Assembly: GCA_003023535.1 (NCBI GenBank)
Contig: PXSC01000025.1
Span: 1-13,636 of the forward strand
Direction of reading: 5' to 3'
DNA: 13,636 nt
From: Halobacteriales archaeon QS_9_70_65
GTDB taxonomy: Archaea > Halobacteriota > Halobacteria > Halobacteriales > Haloarculaceae
Of this stretch, positions 7,190 to 13,393 are shown piece by piece. Positions within the stretch are counted from its first letter, which is position 1. Every line of letters begins with the position of its first letter. The position numbers and the translations under genes are program-made. Below the pieces are notes generated by a model. It saw nothing but the letters and a program-made list of their open reading frames with translations, made no database searches and was not told where the DNA came from.

Positions 7190-7345
7190 GGCAGGGTTCC
7201 TGCCTTGGCCCGAAGTGCCCCGCGGTGCTGTCACGGGCACTCCCATCCGCACGCGTGTCATCGCCGTCCGGTTTCAGCGGCCGGCTCTCACCCACGCACA
7301 CGACCGTATGCGTGATAATTCCTCCGGCTGGGGTTCGTCCCAGCC
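7190..7345. repeat. Internal hairpins of the insert
   Basis: Four further perfect inverted repeats lie in the middle of the insert: GGCAGG / CCTGCC with a 3-base loop (7190-7204), GTGCCC / GGGCAC (7215-7240), CACGCA / TGCGTG (7293-7314), and GGCTGGG / CCCAGCC with a 6-base loop (7326-7345). This density is much higher than in the surrounding coding DNA and suggests a folded RNA or single-stranded DNA. Confidence 0.65.
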
Positions 7346-7376
7346 ACCGACAGCAGTTGCACAGTACCGTGTCGAC

Positions 7377-7475
7377 TTCCTCCCCGTCCCCAGAAATCGG
7401 AGATTTCTGGTGTGCGAACGAATCGCAGAGCGATTCGTTAACGCCGCAAGCGACGGGGTTTCCGCCTCGGAGGAA
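7377..7475. repeat. Right-end cruciform of the insert
   Basis: An outer stem pairs TTCCTCC (7377-7383) with GGAGGAA (7469-7475); alternatively CCCCGTC (7382-7388) pairs with GACGGGG (7452-7458). Inside are two perfect hairpins: CCAGAAATC / GATTTCTGG (7390-7410, GGA loop) and AACGAATCGC / GCGATTCGTT (7417-7439, AGA loop). The A/T-rich arms differ clearly from the surrounding GC-rich operon. Confidence 0.8.
7469..7473 (+). promoter_or_regulatory. Shine-Dalgarno site for uL30 supplied by the insert
   Basis: GGAGG stands four bases before ATG 7478. It belongs to the right-end outer stem (pairs with TTCCTCC at 7377-7383), so the ribosome-binding site could be sequestered when that stem forms. The presumed former site, GAGGTGG at about 7077-7083 near the end of rps5, is now almost 400 bases away. 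Confidence 0.6.
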
Positions 7476-7477
7476 AG

Positions 7478-7942
7478 ATGATCGCCGTCGTCCAGGTCCG
7501 CGGCGAGGTCAACCAGGAAGGCGGCATCGAGGACACCCTCGGGATGTTGAACCTCGGCCGCGTCAACCACGCCACCCTCGTCCCGGACACCGACGCCTAC
7601 CGCGGCATGGTCACGAAGGTCAACGACTACGTCGCCCACGGCGAGCCGTCCGAGGACATCGTCGCGCTGCTACTGGAGCGCCGCGCGGAACCCGCCGAGG
7701 GCGCCGGCGACGTCGACGATGAATGGGTCGCCGAGCACACCGACCACGACGGCGTGTCGGCGCTCGCGGCGGCGCTGCTCGCCGAGGAGACGACGCTACA
7801 GGAGCAGGGACTGTCGCCGACGCTGCGGCTCCATCCGCCGCGGGGCGGCCACGACGGGCTGAAGAACCCGACGGTCGACGGCGGCCAGCTCGGCCCCCAC
7901 TCGACCGAGGAGATCGACGCGCTACTGGAGGAGATGCGATAA
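7478..7942 (+). CDS. rpl30: 50S ribosomal protein uL30 (L30)
   Basis: Large-subunit protein, 154 residues, the usual length in haloarchaea. Seen: N-terminal AVVQVRGEVNQEGGIEDTLG (about residues 3-22), then MLNLGRVNHATLVPDTDAYR and GMVTKVNDYVAHGEPSEDIV, the core ferredoxin-like L30 fold; the archaeal C-terminal extension includes LSPTLRLHPPRGGHDGLKNP and VDGGQLGPHSTEEIDALLEE. ATG 7478 gives the conserved N-terminus and is preceded by GGAGG. Unlike every other gene in the operon it is not adjacent to its upstream neighbour: the 386-bp insert lies between uS5 and this gene. Its stop codon overlaps the uL15 start by one base (TAATG). The coding sequence itself is intact. Confidence 0.96.
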   Translation: MIAVVQVRGEVNQEGGIEDTLGMLNLGRVNHATLVPDTDAYRGMVTKVNDYVAHGEPSEDIVALLLERRAEPAEGAGDVDDEWVAEHTDHDGVSALAAALLAEETTLQEQGLSPTLRLHPPRGGHDGLKNPTVDGGQLGPHSTEEIDALLEEMR

Positions 7943-8499
7943 TGACTTCGAAGAAACGACGACAGCGCGGCTCCCGCACGCACGGCGGCGGCTCCCACAA
8001 GAACCGCCGCGGCGCCGGCCACCGCGGCGGGCGCGGGCGTGCCGGCCGCGACAAACACGAGTTCCACAGCTACGAACCGCTCGGCAAGTCCGGCTTCGAC
8101 CGCCCCCAGAAGGTCACGCGGGACGTCGAAACGATCAACCTCCGGACGCTCGACGAGGATGCGGTCGTCCTGGCCGCGGAGGGCGTCGCCGAGGAGACCG
8201 ACGACGGCTACCGGGTCGACGCCCGCGACGTCGTCGAGGACGGCTTCGAGGTCGACGTCGTGAAGGTGCTCGGCGGCGGCCGCGTCCACGACGAGCTGGA
8301 GGTCGTCGCCGACGACTTCTCGGCGGACGCCGCCGAGACGCTCGAAGCCGCCGGCGGCGCGGCCGTCCTCTCGGAGCGCGCCGAGTCGTCGGAAGACGCC
8401 TCGAGCAGCCGGACGGAATCCGGCGACGGGGAGGAGCTGGCCGCCGAGGCGGAGGAAGCCGACAGAGATACAACGGGCGAGGCCAACGAGGAAGCGTAA
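7942..8499 (+). CDS. rpl15: 50S ribosomal protein uL15 (L15)
   Basis: Early-assembling 23S rRNA-binding protein, 185 residues. Seen: a very basic, glycine-rich N-terminal arm KKRRQRGSRTHGGGSHKNRR and GAGHRGGRGRAGRDKHEF (residues 4-41), which in L15 threads into rRNA; SYEPLGKSGFDRPQKV; then a folded domain with DVVKVLGGGRVHDELEVVAD and ETLEAAGGAAVLS. The tail after residue ~150 is acidic and low in complexity and makes the protein about 20 residues longer than the Haloarcula L15 I remember. Start overlaps uL30 (TAATG); the secY ATG follows its TAA with no gap. No disruption seen. Confidence 0.95.
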   Translation: MTSKKRRQRGSRTHGGGSHKNRRGAGHRGGRGRAGRDKHEFHSYEPLGKSGFDRPQKVTRDVETINLRTLDEDAVVLAAEGVAEETDDGYRVDARDVVEDGFEVDVVKVLGGGRVHDELEVVADDFSADAAETLEAAGGAAVLSERAESSEDASSSRTESGDGEELAAEAEEADRDTTGEANEEA

Positions 8500-10014
8500 A
8501 TGAGCTGGAAGGAGGCCGCCGAACCGGTACTGACGCGCCTGCCCGCCGTCCAGCGCCCGACGGGCCACGTTCCGTTCAAGCGCAAGCTCGGCTGGACGGC
8601 CGGCGTGCTGGTGCTGTATTTCTTTCTGACGAACGTGCCCATCTACGGGCTGCAGGGCGAGGGATCGGACATCTTCGGCCAGTTTCGGTCCATCCTGGGC
8701 GGTAACCAGGGCTCGCTGTTGCAGGTCGGCATCGGGCCGATCGTCACGGCGTCCATCGTGCTGCAGCTGCTCGGCGGCGCGGACCTCCTCGGGCTGAACA
8801 CCGAGGAGAACCCCCGCGATCAGGCGCTGTACCAGGGTCTCCAGAAAACGCTCGTGGTCGTGATGACGGCGCTGACGGCGGCCCCGATGGTGTTCGCCGG
8901 GTTTCTCGAGCCGTCCGGCGACGTAGCGCTCCGCCTCGGCATCAGCACGACCGCGCTGCAGTGGCTGATGTTCCTGCAGATCTTTGTCGGCGGGATGATG
9001 ATCCTCTACATGGACGAGATCATCTCCAAGTGGGGGGTCGGCTCCGGGATCGGGCTGTTCATCATCGCCGGGGTGAGCCAGCGACTCATCGGCGGGTTCT
9101 TCACCTGGAGCGGCATCGGCCAGGAGGGGTACATCGGCTTCTTCCCGCAGTGGTACAATATTTTCACGGGACAGATCGACGTCGGGTCGCCGCTGACGAT
9201 GTCGGGGCTATCGAACCTCTTCCTCGACGAGGGTCGGCTTCTCGCGCTCATCACGACGTTTCTCATCTTCGTGGTGGTCGTCTACGCCGAGTCGGTTCGC
9301 GTCGAAATTCCGCTGAGCCACGCCCGCGTGAAGGGCGCCCGCGGCCGGTTCCCGGTGAAGCTCATCTACGCCAGCGTCCTGCCGATGATCCTCGTGCGGG
9401 CGCTACAGGCCAACATCCAATTCGTGGGCCGCATCCTCTACTCCCGGGCGCCGCAGGGCGAGACGGCGATCGTACTGTTCGGCCGGCGGCTGCCGTGGCT
9501 CGGGCAGTACACCACCGGCGGCGGCAGAAACTTCGCCAGCCCGACCGGCGGGCTGTTCTACTACCTGGCGCCGATCTACTCGCCGGACGACTGGATGTGG
9601 TGGCTCGGCCGGACTGCCGCCGAACCGTGGCAGATCATGCTCCGGGTCGGCGTCGACCTGACGTTCATGATCGTCGGCGGCGGCATCTTCGCCATCTTCT
9701 GGGTCGAGACGACGGGCATGGGCCCGCGGGCGACCGCAAAGCAGATCCAGAACTCCGGGATGCAGATCCCCGGCTTCCGGCAGTCGCCGGGCGTCACCGA
9801 GAAGGTTCTGGAGCGGTACATCCCGCAGGTGACCGTCCTCGGCGGCGCCCTCGTCGGGCTGTTGGCTGTGGCGGCGAACATGCTCGGTACCATCGGCCAG
9901 GTCACCGGCACCGGCCTGCTGCTGACCGTCTCCATCACCTACAAGCTCTACGAGGAAATCGCCGAAGAGCAGCTGATGGAGATGCACCCGATGATGCGGG
10001 AGATGTTCGGCTAG
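8500..10014 (+). CDS. secY: Preprotein translocase subunit SecY
   Basis: Channel-forming subunit of the Sec translocon in the cytoplasmic membrane; 504 residues with about ten hydrophobic membrane spans. Seen: an N-terminal amphipathic part with LTRLPAVQRPTGHVPFKRKL before TM1 (GVLVLYFFLTNVPIYGL), the plug region around FGQFRSILGGNQGSLLQVGI and TM2 with GPIVTASIVLQLLGGADLLG. The cytoplasmic loop RVEIPLSHARVKGARGRFPV (~268-287) is followed by IYASVLPMILVRALQANIQF; the later loop is GMGPRATAKQIQNSGMQIPG (~405-424). The C-terminus LYEEIAEEQLMEMHPMMREM is the archaeal ending. Its position at the end of the ribosomal operon is standard. The stop codon lies in a terminator-like hairpin. Intact. Confidence 0.97.
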   Translation: MSWKEAAEPVLTRLPAVQRPTGHVPFKRKLGWTAGVLVLYFFLTNVPIYGLQGEGSDIFGQFRSILGGNQGSLLQVGIGPIVTASIVLQLLGGADLLGLNTEENPRDQALYQGLQKTLVVVMTALTAAPMVFAGFLEPSGDVALRLGISTTALQWLMFLQIFVGGMMILYMDEIISKWGVGSGIGLFIIAGVSQRLIGGFFTWSGIGQEGYIGFFPQWYNIFTGQIDVGSPLTMSGLSNLFLDEGRLLALITTFLIFVVVVYAESVRVEIPLSHARVKGARGRFPVKLIYASVLPMILVRALQANIQFVGRILYSRAPQGETAIVLFGRRLPWLGQYTTGGGRNFASPTGGLFYYLAPIYSPDDWMWWLGRTAAEPWQIMLRVGVDLTFMIVGGGIFAIFWVETTGMGPRATAKQIQNSGMQIPGFRQSPGVTEKVLERYIPQVTVLGGALVGLLAVAANMLGTIGQVTGTGLLLTVSITYKLYEEIAEEQLMEMHPMMREMFG

Positions 10015-10030
10015 AGAAGCCGAACATCTC
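10000..10030 (+). terminator. Perfect 13-bp hairpin at the secY stop codon
   Basis: GAGATGTTCGGCT (10000-10012) is exactly complementary to AGCCGAACATCTC (10018-10030), with a five-base AGAGA loop. The upstream arm encodes the last SecY residues and the TAG begins at the arm's last base. No long T tract follows, so it may act as an mRNA 3'-end stabiliser or processing site instead of a classical terminator. The next gene converges on it from the other strand, which makes a transcript end here sensible. The remaining bases to 10155 show no gene. Confidence 0.65.
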
Positions 10031-10155
10031 TCTGCCCCGTTGAGAATCGACGACTCCTATTCGTCCGCTGCCGGCTCGAAGCCGCGACGCCGTCGCACCG
10101 CGTGAACGTCCTGCGACCCGAGGCGGCGCGGAAAGAGCCGAGCCCGACGGCCCCG

Positions 10156-11295
10156 CTACGATCGGAGCGGGTCGGCGACGGTACTGACGCCGGAGAACGT
10201 GAAGCGCGTGCCGTCGTCGACGGTGACTTCGCCCTGCCAGCCGTGGCCGGAGACGACCCGCTCGACGATGAGGAGCCCGAGCCGGGAGGAATCGTAGTCG
10301 CCGTCGAAGGTCGAGTCGGCGACGTCGGCCGGCAGGCCGGGGCCGTCGTCGGCGACGACGAACCCGTCGTCGGTCCCCCGGACCGTCACCGTCGTCTCCG
10401 GGCCGCAGTGCTCGTCGACGTTCCGAAAGAGGTTTTCGAAGAGTTGCCGGAGCTGGGACCCGTCCGCGAGCAGCTCCCGGTCGGACTCGACGACGAGCGT
10501 CGCGGCCTCGGGGTCGACGATCGCCCAGGCGTCGCGGGCGACGGCGCCCAGCCCCACCGGCGTCCGCTCGCCGACGTCGGTGCCGTTACGAGCGAGCGCG
10601 AGCGTCTCGGAGATGAGCGTCTCCATCCGGTCGGTGGCGTCGAGCACCTGCCGGAGGTCCTCGGCGTCCGATTCCGAGATGGCGTCGGACTCCAGGACGA
10701 GTTCGGTGTAGCCGCGGACGGACGTCAGTGGGGTACGGAGGTCGTGTGCGAGGACGCCCGCGAACTCGTCCAGTCGCTCGTTCCGTCTATCCAGCGCCCG
10801 GTGGTGGCGTTCTCGCTCCAGCTCGTGGCCGATCCACCGCGTCAGCAGCCGCACGAACCGCCGTTCGTCGTCGGTGAAGTCGGTCTCCCGGGGCGTCTCG
10901 TCGAAGAAACACAGCGTTCCGTAGGTTTCGCCGTCGACCAGCACCGGCGCGCCGACGTAACACCGGACGTCCGTGGTCTCCCGGGCGCGGTCGTCCCGGA
11001 GCGGCGAGTCGTCGGCGTCGACGACCGTCAGAACCCGCCGGTCGCCGACGACGTGGCGGCACCACTGCTCGTCGAGGTCGTGAACCGAACCGGCGACGTA
11101 GTCGCCGCTCGAGACCGTCGAGTCGACGATCTCGTAGTCGCCGTCGTCGACGTGCGACAGCAGACCGCCGGAGACGTCGAGACGGTCCCGGCCGACGGTT
11201 ATCGTCCTCGCTATCTTCTCCTCCAGCGACAGCGACGGATCGGCCCCGAGCTCGTAGAGATCCCGGAAGTACTCCGTCGCGCTGGACTGCTCCAT
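10156..11295 (-). CDS. Soluble GAF-domain sensor histidine kinase
   Basis: Cytoplasmic two-component kinase of 379 residues without membrane segments. Residues ~15-160 form a GAF-like sensor (CYVGAPVLVDGETYGTLCFF is the typical late GAF strand pair; ERRFVRLLTRWIGHELE is its closing helix). HisKA box FAGVLAHDLRTPLTSVRGYT carries the phospho-acceptor His184. The HATPase domain shows the N box QLFENLFRNVDEH (~284-296), G1 DDGPGLP (316-322), and G2 RLGLLIVERVVSGHGWQGEV. No receiver domain is fused and no response regulator lies nearby, so partner and signal are unknown; many haloarchaeal kinases are such orphans. It converges on secY. Start ATG at 11295 is supported by a TATA-like box about 25 bases upstream. 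Confidence 0.9.
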   Translation of the reverse strand: MEQSSATEYFRDLYELGADPSLSLEEKIARTITVGRDRLDVSGGLLSHVDDGDYEIVDSTVSSGDYVAGSVHDLDEQWCRHVVGDRRVLTVVDADDSPLRDDRARETTDVRCYVGAPVLVDGETYGTLCFFDETPRETDFTDDERRFVRLLTRWIGHELERERHHRALDRRNERLDEFAGVLAHDLRTPLTSVRGYTELVLESDAISESDAEDLRQVLDATDRMETLISETLALARNGTDVGERTPVGLGAVARDAWAIVDPEAATLVVESDRELLADGSQLRQLFENLFRNVDEHCGPETTVTVRGTDDGFVVADDGPGLPADVADSTFDGDYDSSRLGLLIVERVVSGHGWQGEVTVDDGTRFTFSGVSTVADPLRS

Positions 11296-11315
11296 GCACG
11301 CATTTCGAGACGCGC

Positions 11316-11324
11316 GTATTTAGT
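11316..11324 (-). promoter_or_regulatory. TATA-like box of the histidine kinase gene
   Basis: On the minus strand ACTAAATAC is centred about 25 bases upstream of the kinase ATG, in an otherwise GC-rich stretch. This is the haloarchaeal TATA distance for a transcript starting at or next to the initiation codon, so a leaderless mRNA is likely. No Shine-Dalgarno sequence precedes the ATG, which agrees. Confidence 0.5.
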
Positions 11325-11511
11325 CTCACGTTCGACCGGGCCGGGAGGCGGGCGGACACCGGTCCCGGCGTCTCACCGGGCCAGCGAGCGGAGCCCGCCG
11401 CGGCGCAGCCGGATCGTCCGGTCGGCGACGGCGCGGATCGACTCGGAGACGGCCGGCAGGGCGCCGCCGAAGGCGACCGGAGAGGTCGTGTGCGGCGGCG
11501 CGGGGCCCCGA
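11325..11511. other. Gene-free spacer with a possible coding relic
   Basis: Between the kinase promoter and the membrane-protein gene I see no gene with a start codon. On the minus strand a start-less open stretch of about 50 codons ends in VADRTIRLRRGLRSLAR and TGA near 11375. It is in a different frame from the upstream membrane protein, so it could be a decayed gene end or just GC-rich chance. Confidence 0.3.
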
Positions 11512-11907
11512 CTACCGGAGGAGCGCGATCAGCACGGCCACGAGCAGGAGCTGTGCGATCTTGTCGACGGCGCCGATCGTCCCGACGTCCGCCGGGAACC
11601 GTGCCGGCGTGTTCGCGAAGGTGAGAACGTACCAGATGCCGACCTGGGCGAGCGTGAACGGGATGCCGGCGGCGTAGACGAGCCGGCGGCGCCAGCCGAT
11701 CAGGACGAGACCGATCGCGCCGAGGAAGCCGAGCCCCGCCAGAAGGAAGCTGGTTCCCAGCTGCGACGGGACGAGCCGGACGCCGAGCCGCAGGTGAATC
11801 ACGGCGGTCACCGTCGCCGCGAGGATGCCGACCCAGTGGAGCACGCCGAGCGATTCCGTCCGGAGCGAGAACGTCCCTCGTTCGACCGTCGTCACACGAC
11901 AGGACAT
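11512..11907 (-). CDS. Small four-helix membrane protein, haloarchaeal, function unknown
   Basis: 131 residues from the ATG at 11907; a longer frame from 11985 adds a low-complexity Arg/Pro stretch I consider non-coding. Four hydrophobic segments are visible: LHWVGILAATVTAVIHL (~23-39), FLLAGLGFLGAIGLVLIGW (~54-72), LVYAAGIPFTLAQVGIWYVL (~76-95) and AQLLLVAVLIALL at the C-terminus, with a conserved-looking GTIGAVDKIAQ before the last. A WRRR after helix 2 suggests a cytoplasmic loop. It resembles a family of short uncharacterised haloarchaeal membrane proteins with an LHWxGI start and an AVDKxAQ end. No enzymatic motif. Divergent from the phosphatase-superfamily gene. I do not recognise a function. 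Confidence 0.65.
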   Translation of the reverse strand: MSCRVTTVERGTFSLRTESLGVLHWVGILAATVTAVIHLRLGVRLVPSQLGTSFLLAGLGFLGAIGLVLIGWRRRLVYAAGIPFTLAQVGIWYVLTFANTPARFPADVGTIGAVDKIAQLLLVAVLIALLR

Positions 11908-11977
11908 GCGCGCGGGGAAACATATCGGTGGCGCCGGTGTGCGAAGCCGCCGCCGGTCCCCGCCGGCGGTCGACGCC

Positions 11978-11985
11978 GTTTTCAT
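11978..11985 (+). promoter_or_regulatory. Possible TATA-like box for the phosphatase-superfamily gene
   Basis: GTTTTCAT is the only A/T-rich patch in the GC-rich spacer and is centred about 26 bases before GTG 12008. This would suit a leaderless transcript starting at that GTG. The match to a TATA consensus is weak. Confidence 0.3.
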
Positions 11986-12007
11986 CGCCCGGGCCGCAGC
12001 GGAAGAC

Positions 12008-12892
12008 GTGACGGAACCAGGAATGAGCCGTCTCGGGACCGCCTACCTCCGGGCGCTACAGGCGGTCGGCCGGCGGCTCGACTACGGGACCAACGTCCTC
12101 GACCGCGAGTGGAACGTCCTCGTCGTGCTGGACGCCTGCCGGGCGGACCTGCTGTCGTCGGTCGTCGCCGACGGCGACCCGCTCGGGGAGGTCGGCCGGA
12201 TGCGGTCGGTCGGTAGCTCCTCCTCGGAGTGGCTCGAGAACACCTTCCCCGGCCACCCGGAGACGGCGCGGACGGCGATGGTGACCGGCAACACCTGGAC
12301 CGACAGGTACCTCGACGCCGACGCCTTCGCCGTCCTCGACGAGGTCTGGAAGTACGCCTGGAACGACGAGTTGGGGACGGTGCCGCCGGGGGCCATCACC
12401 GACCGCGCCGTCGCGACGGCCCGGCGCCGCTCGCCGGACCGGCTGGTGGTCCACTACATGCAGCCGCACCACCCCTTCGTCGCCGACCCCGTCGCGGGCG
12501 ACGAGGGGATGGCCCGGACCGGCGCCCACGGCACCCCGGCGAACCCGTGGACGATGCTCCGTCGCGGCGAGCTGTCGACCGACCGGGTGTGGGCGGCCTA
12601 CGATGCCACCCTGCGGTACGTCCTCCCCGAGGTGGAGACGCTGATCGAGAACGTCGACGGCCGGGTGGCGGTCACCGCCGACCACGGCAACCTCTTCGGG
12701 GAGTGGGGGCTGTACGGCCACCCGATGCACGCGCCGGTGCCGGCGCTGCTTGAGGTGCCGTGGGCGGTGACGACGGGCGAGGGCCGCCGGGACCGCGACC
12801 CGTCGCTGGAGCCGCCGGAACCGCTGCCGGTCGGCCGCGTCTACGGCGCCGAGGCCGACGAGGAGCGGCTGGCGGCGCTCGGCTACCGGTGA
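12008..12892 (+). CDS. Sulfatase/alkaline-phosphatase-superfamily protein
   Basis: 294 residues from GTG 12008, or 289 from ATG 12023 (MSRLGTAYLR); the GTG is preferred for its TATA spacing, with modest confidence. Seen: WNVLVVLDACRADLL (residues 35-49), the N-terminal metal-site Asp followed by a DxxRxD-type motif as in sulfatases; MVTGNTWTD; HYMQPHHPFVADP in the middle; RVAVTADHGNLFGEWGLYGH, the second metal-binding Asp-His pair; and a C-terminal ERLAALGY typical of these proteins. No signal peptide or membrane span, so it is cytoplasmic or peripheral. No CxPxR sulfatase cysteine motif is visible; Cys44 or a nearby residue might be the nucleophile, so a phosphatase or phosphotransferase is as likely as a sulfatase. 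Substrate unknown. Confidence 0.82.
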   Translation: MTEPGMSRLGTAYLRALQAVGRRLDYGTNVLDREWNVLVVLDACRADLLSSVVADGDPLGEVGRMRSVGSSSSEWLENTFPGHPETARTAMVTGNTWTDRYLDADAFAVLDEVWKYAWNDELGTVPPGAITDRAVATARRRSPDRLVVHYMQPHHPFVADPVAGDEGMARTGAHGTPANPWTMLRRGELSTDRVWAAYDATLRYVLPEVETLIENVDGRVAVTADHGNLFGEWGLYGHPMHAPVPALLEVPWAVTTGEGRRDRDPSLEPPEPLPVGRVYGAEADEERLAALGYR

Positions 12893-12946
12893 GCCGGCTT
12901 CCCGACCGATAGCGACCCACCTACCACGGGCCCGACACCTGCTGGT

Positions 12947-13393
12947 GTGCGAGTCGTCATCATCGGGGCTGGCAGGGTCGGCACCGCCATCGCCGACAGT
13001 CCTGACGCTCCGCACGACGTCGTCAGCGATGTCGTCGTCATCGACGTCGACGAGGCCCATACCGAGGAGTCGACGCACGAGTTCCACGTGACGACGCCGG
13101 CCGGCGACGGCATCTCGCAGTCGGTGCTCAAGGCTGACGTCGGGGTGGCCGACATGCTCGTCGTCAGCGCCGCCATCGCGACGCTCGACGACGTCGGTTT
13201 CGGGATCGGCTCGCTCGGCCCGTTCGGAAGTCACCTCCAGTGTTCCCGACTCCTCGAAGCTTCCGACGGTGTTCCCGGTGGGGATCGGCCGGCCGGAGAT
13301 CGCCCCCCGTCCCGACGCCGCTCGCCGGGACGACCCGCAATTAAGGCCGGAGGCCGAACAGCAGCGCCCGCCCGAACACGAGCACGGGAATGA
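12947..13393 (+). pseudogene. Decayed trkA-like NAD-binding (RCK) gene
   Basis: From GTG 12947 the frame opens with RVVIIGAGRVGTAIAD, the Rossmann GxGxxG of TrkA N-terminal domains, then VVVIDVDEAHTEE, AGDGISQSVLKADVGVADML and VVS, all recognisable TrkA blocks. The block between the ADML strand and the LQCSRLLEAS segment is heavily shortened (roughly 50 expected residues are reduced to about 25), and after about 13265 the frame degenerates into Arg/Pro/Gly low complexity. DAPHDVVSDVVVID also looks like a small internal duplication. The TrkA C-terminal domain is absent. The frame runs 53 bp into the 3' end of the convergent trkH. TrkA regulates Trk potassium uptake, so its neighbourhood with trkH makes sense. 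A truncated but functional protein is less likely. Confidence 0.6.
13308..13332 (-). terminator. Hairpin downstream of trkH
   Basis: CGTCCCG (13308-13314) is perfectly complementary to CGGGACG (13326-13332) with an 11-base loop, nine bases past the trkH stop codon on the minus strand. There is no T tract. It could mark the trkH transcript end, but in such GC-rich DNA it may be chance. Confidence 0.3.

Larger units (their letters stand above)
7092..7477. mobile_element. Insert between uS5 and uL30: probable IS200/IS605-type non-autonomous element or remnant
   Basis: This 386-bp stretch separates two genes that normally abut. It contains no credible gene but at least eight perfect or near-perfect palindromes, concentrated at both ends. 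Left end: CATCTTCG, then a CCCGCCG-TAAA-CGGCGGG hairpin. Right end: TTCCTCCCCGTC pairing with GACGGGG...GGAGGAA around two inner hairpins. Such sub-terminal hairpins, without terminal inverted repeats or a clear target duplication, resemble IS200/IS605 elements and the palindrome-associated elements (PATE-like MITEs) of haloarchaea. On the minus strand the left edge reads ...TTTACGGCGGG...GATGTCAC, the style of a tnpB-side end as I remember it. No TnpA or TnpB motif is preserved. It could alternatively be a structured RNA leader. Family assignment is inference. Confidence 0.55.

Noticed and set aside
7215..7481. Possible 88-residue gene within the insert, plus strand
   Set aside because: Its sequence follows the palindromes (for example PVPRNRRF and CERIAERFVN arise from hairpin arms), has no family motif and overlaps the uL30 start.
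10070..10158. In-frame continuation of the histidine kinase past its stop codon (about 32 codons to the next TAG, ending GFEPAADE)
   Set aside because: Stop codons are rare in DNA this GC-rich, so an open stretch of this size is expected by chance; the kinase already ends properly after its HATPase domain.
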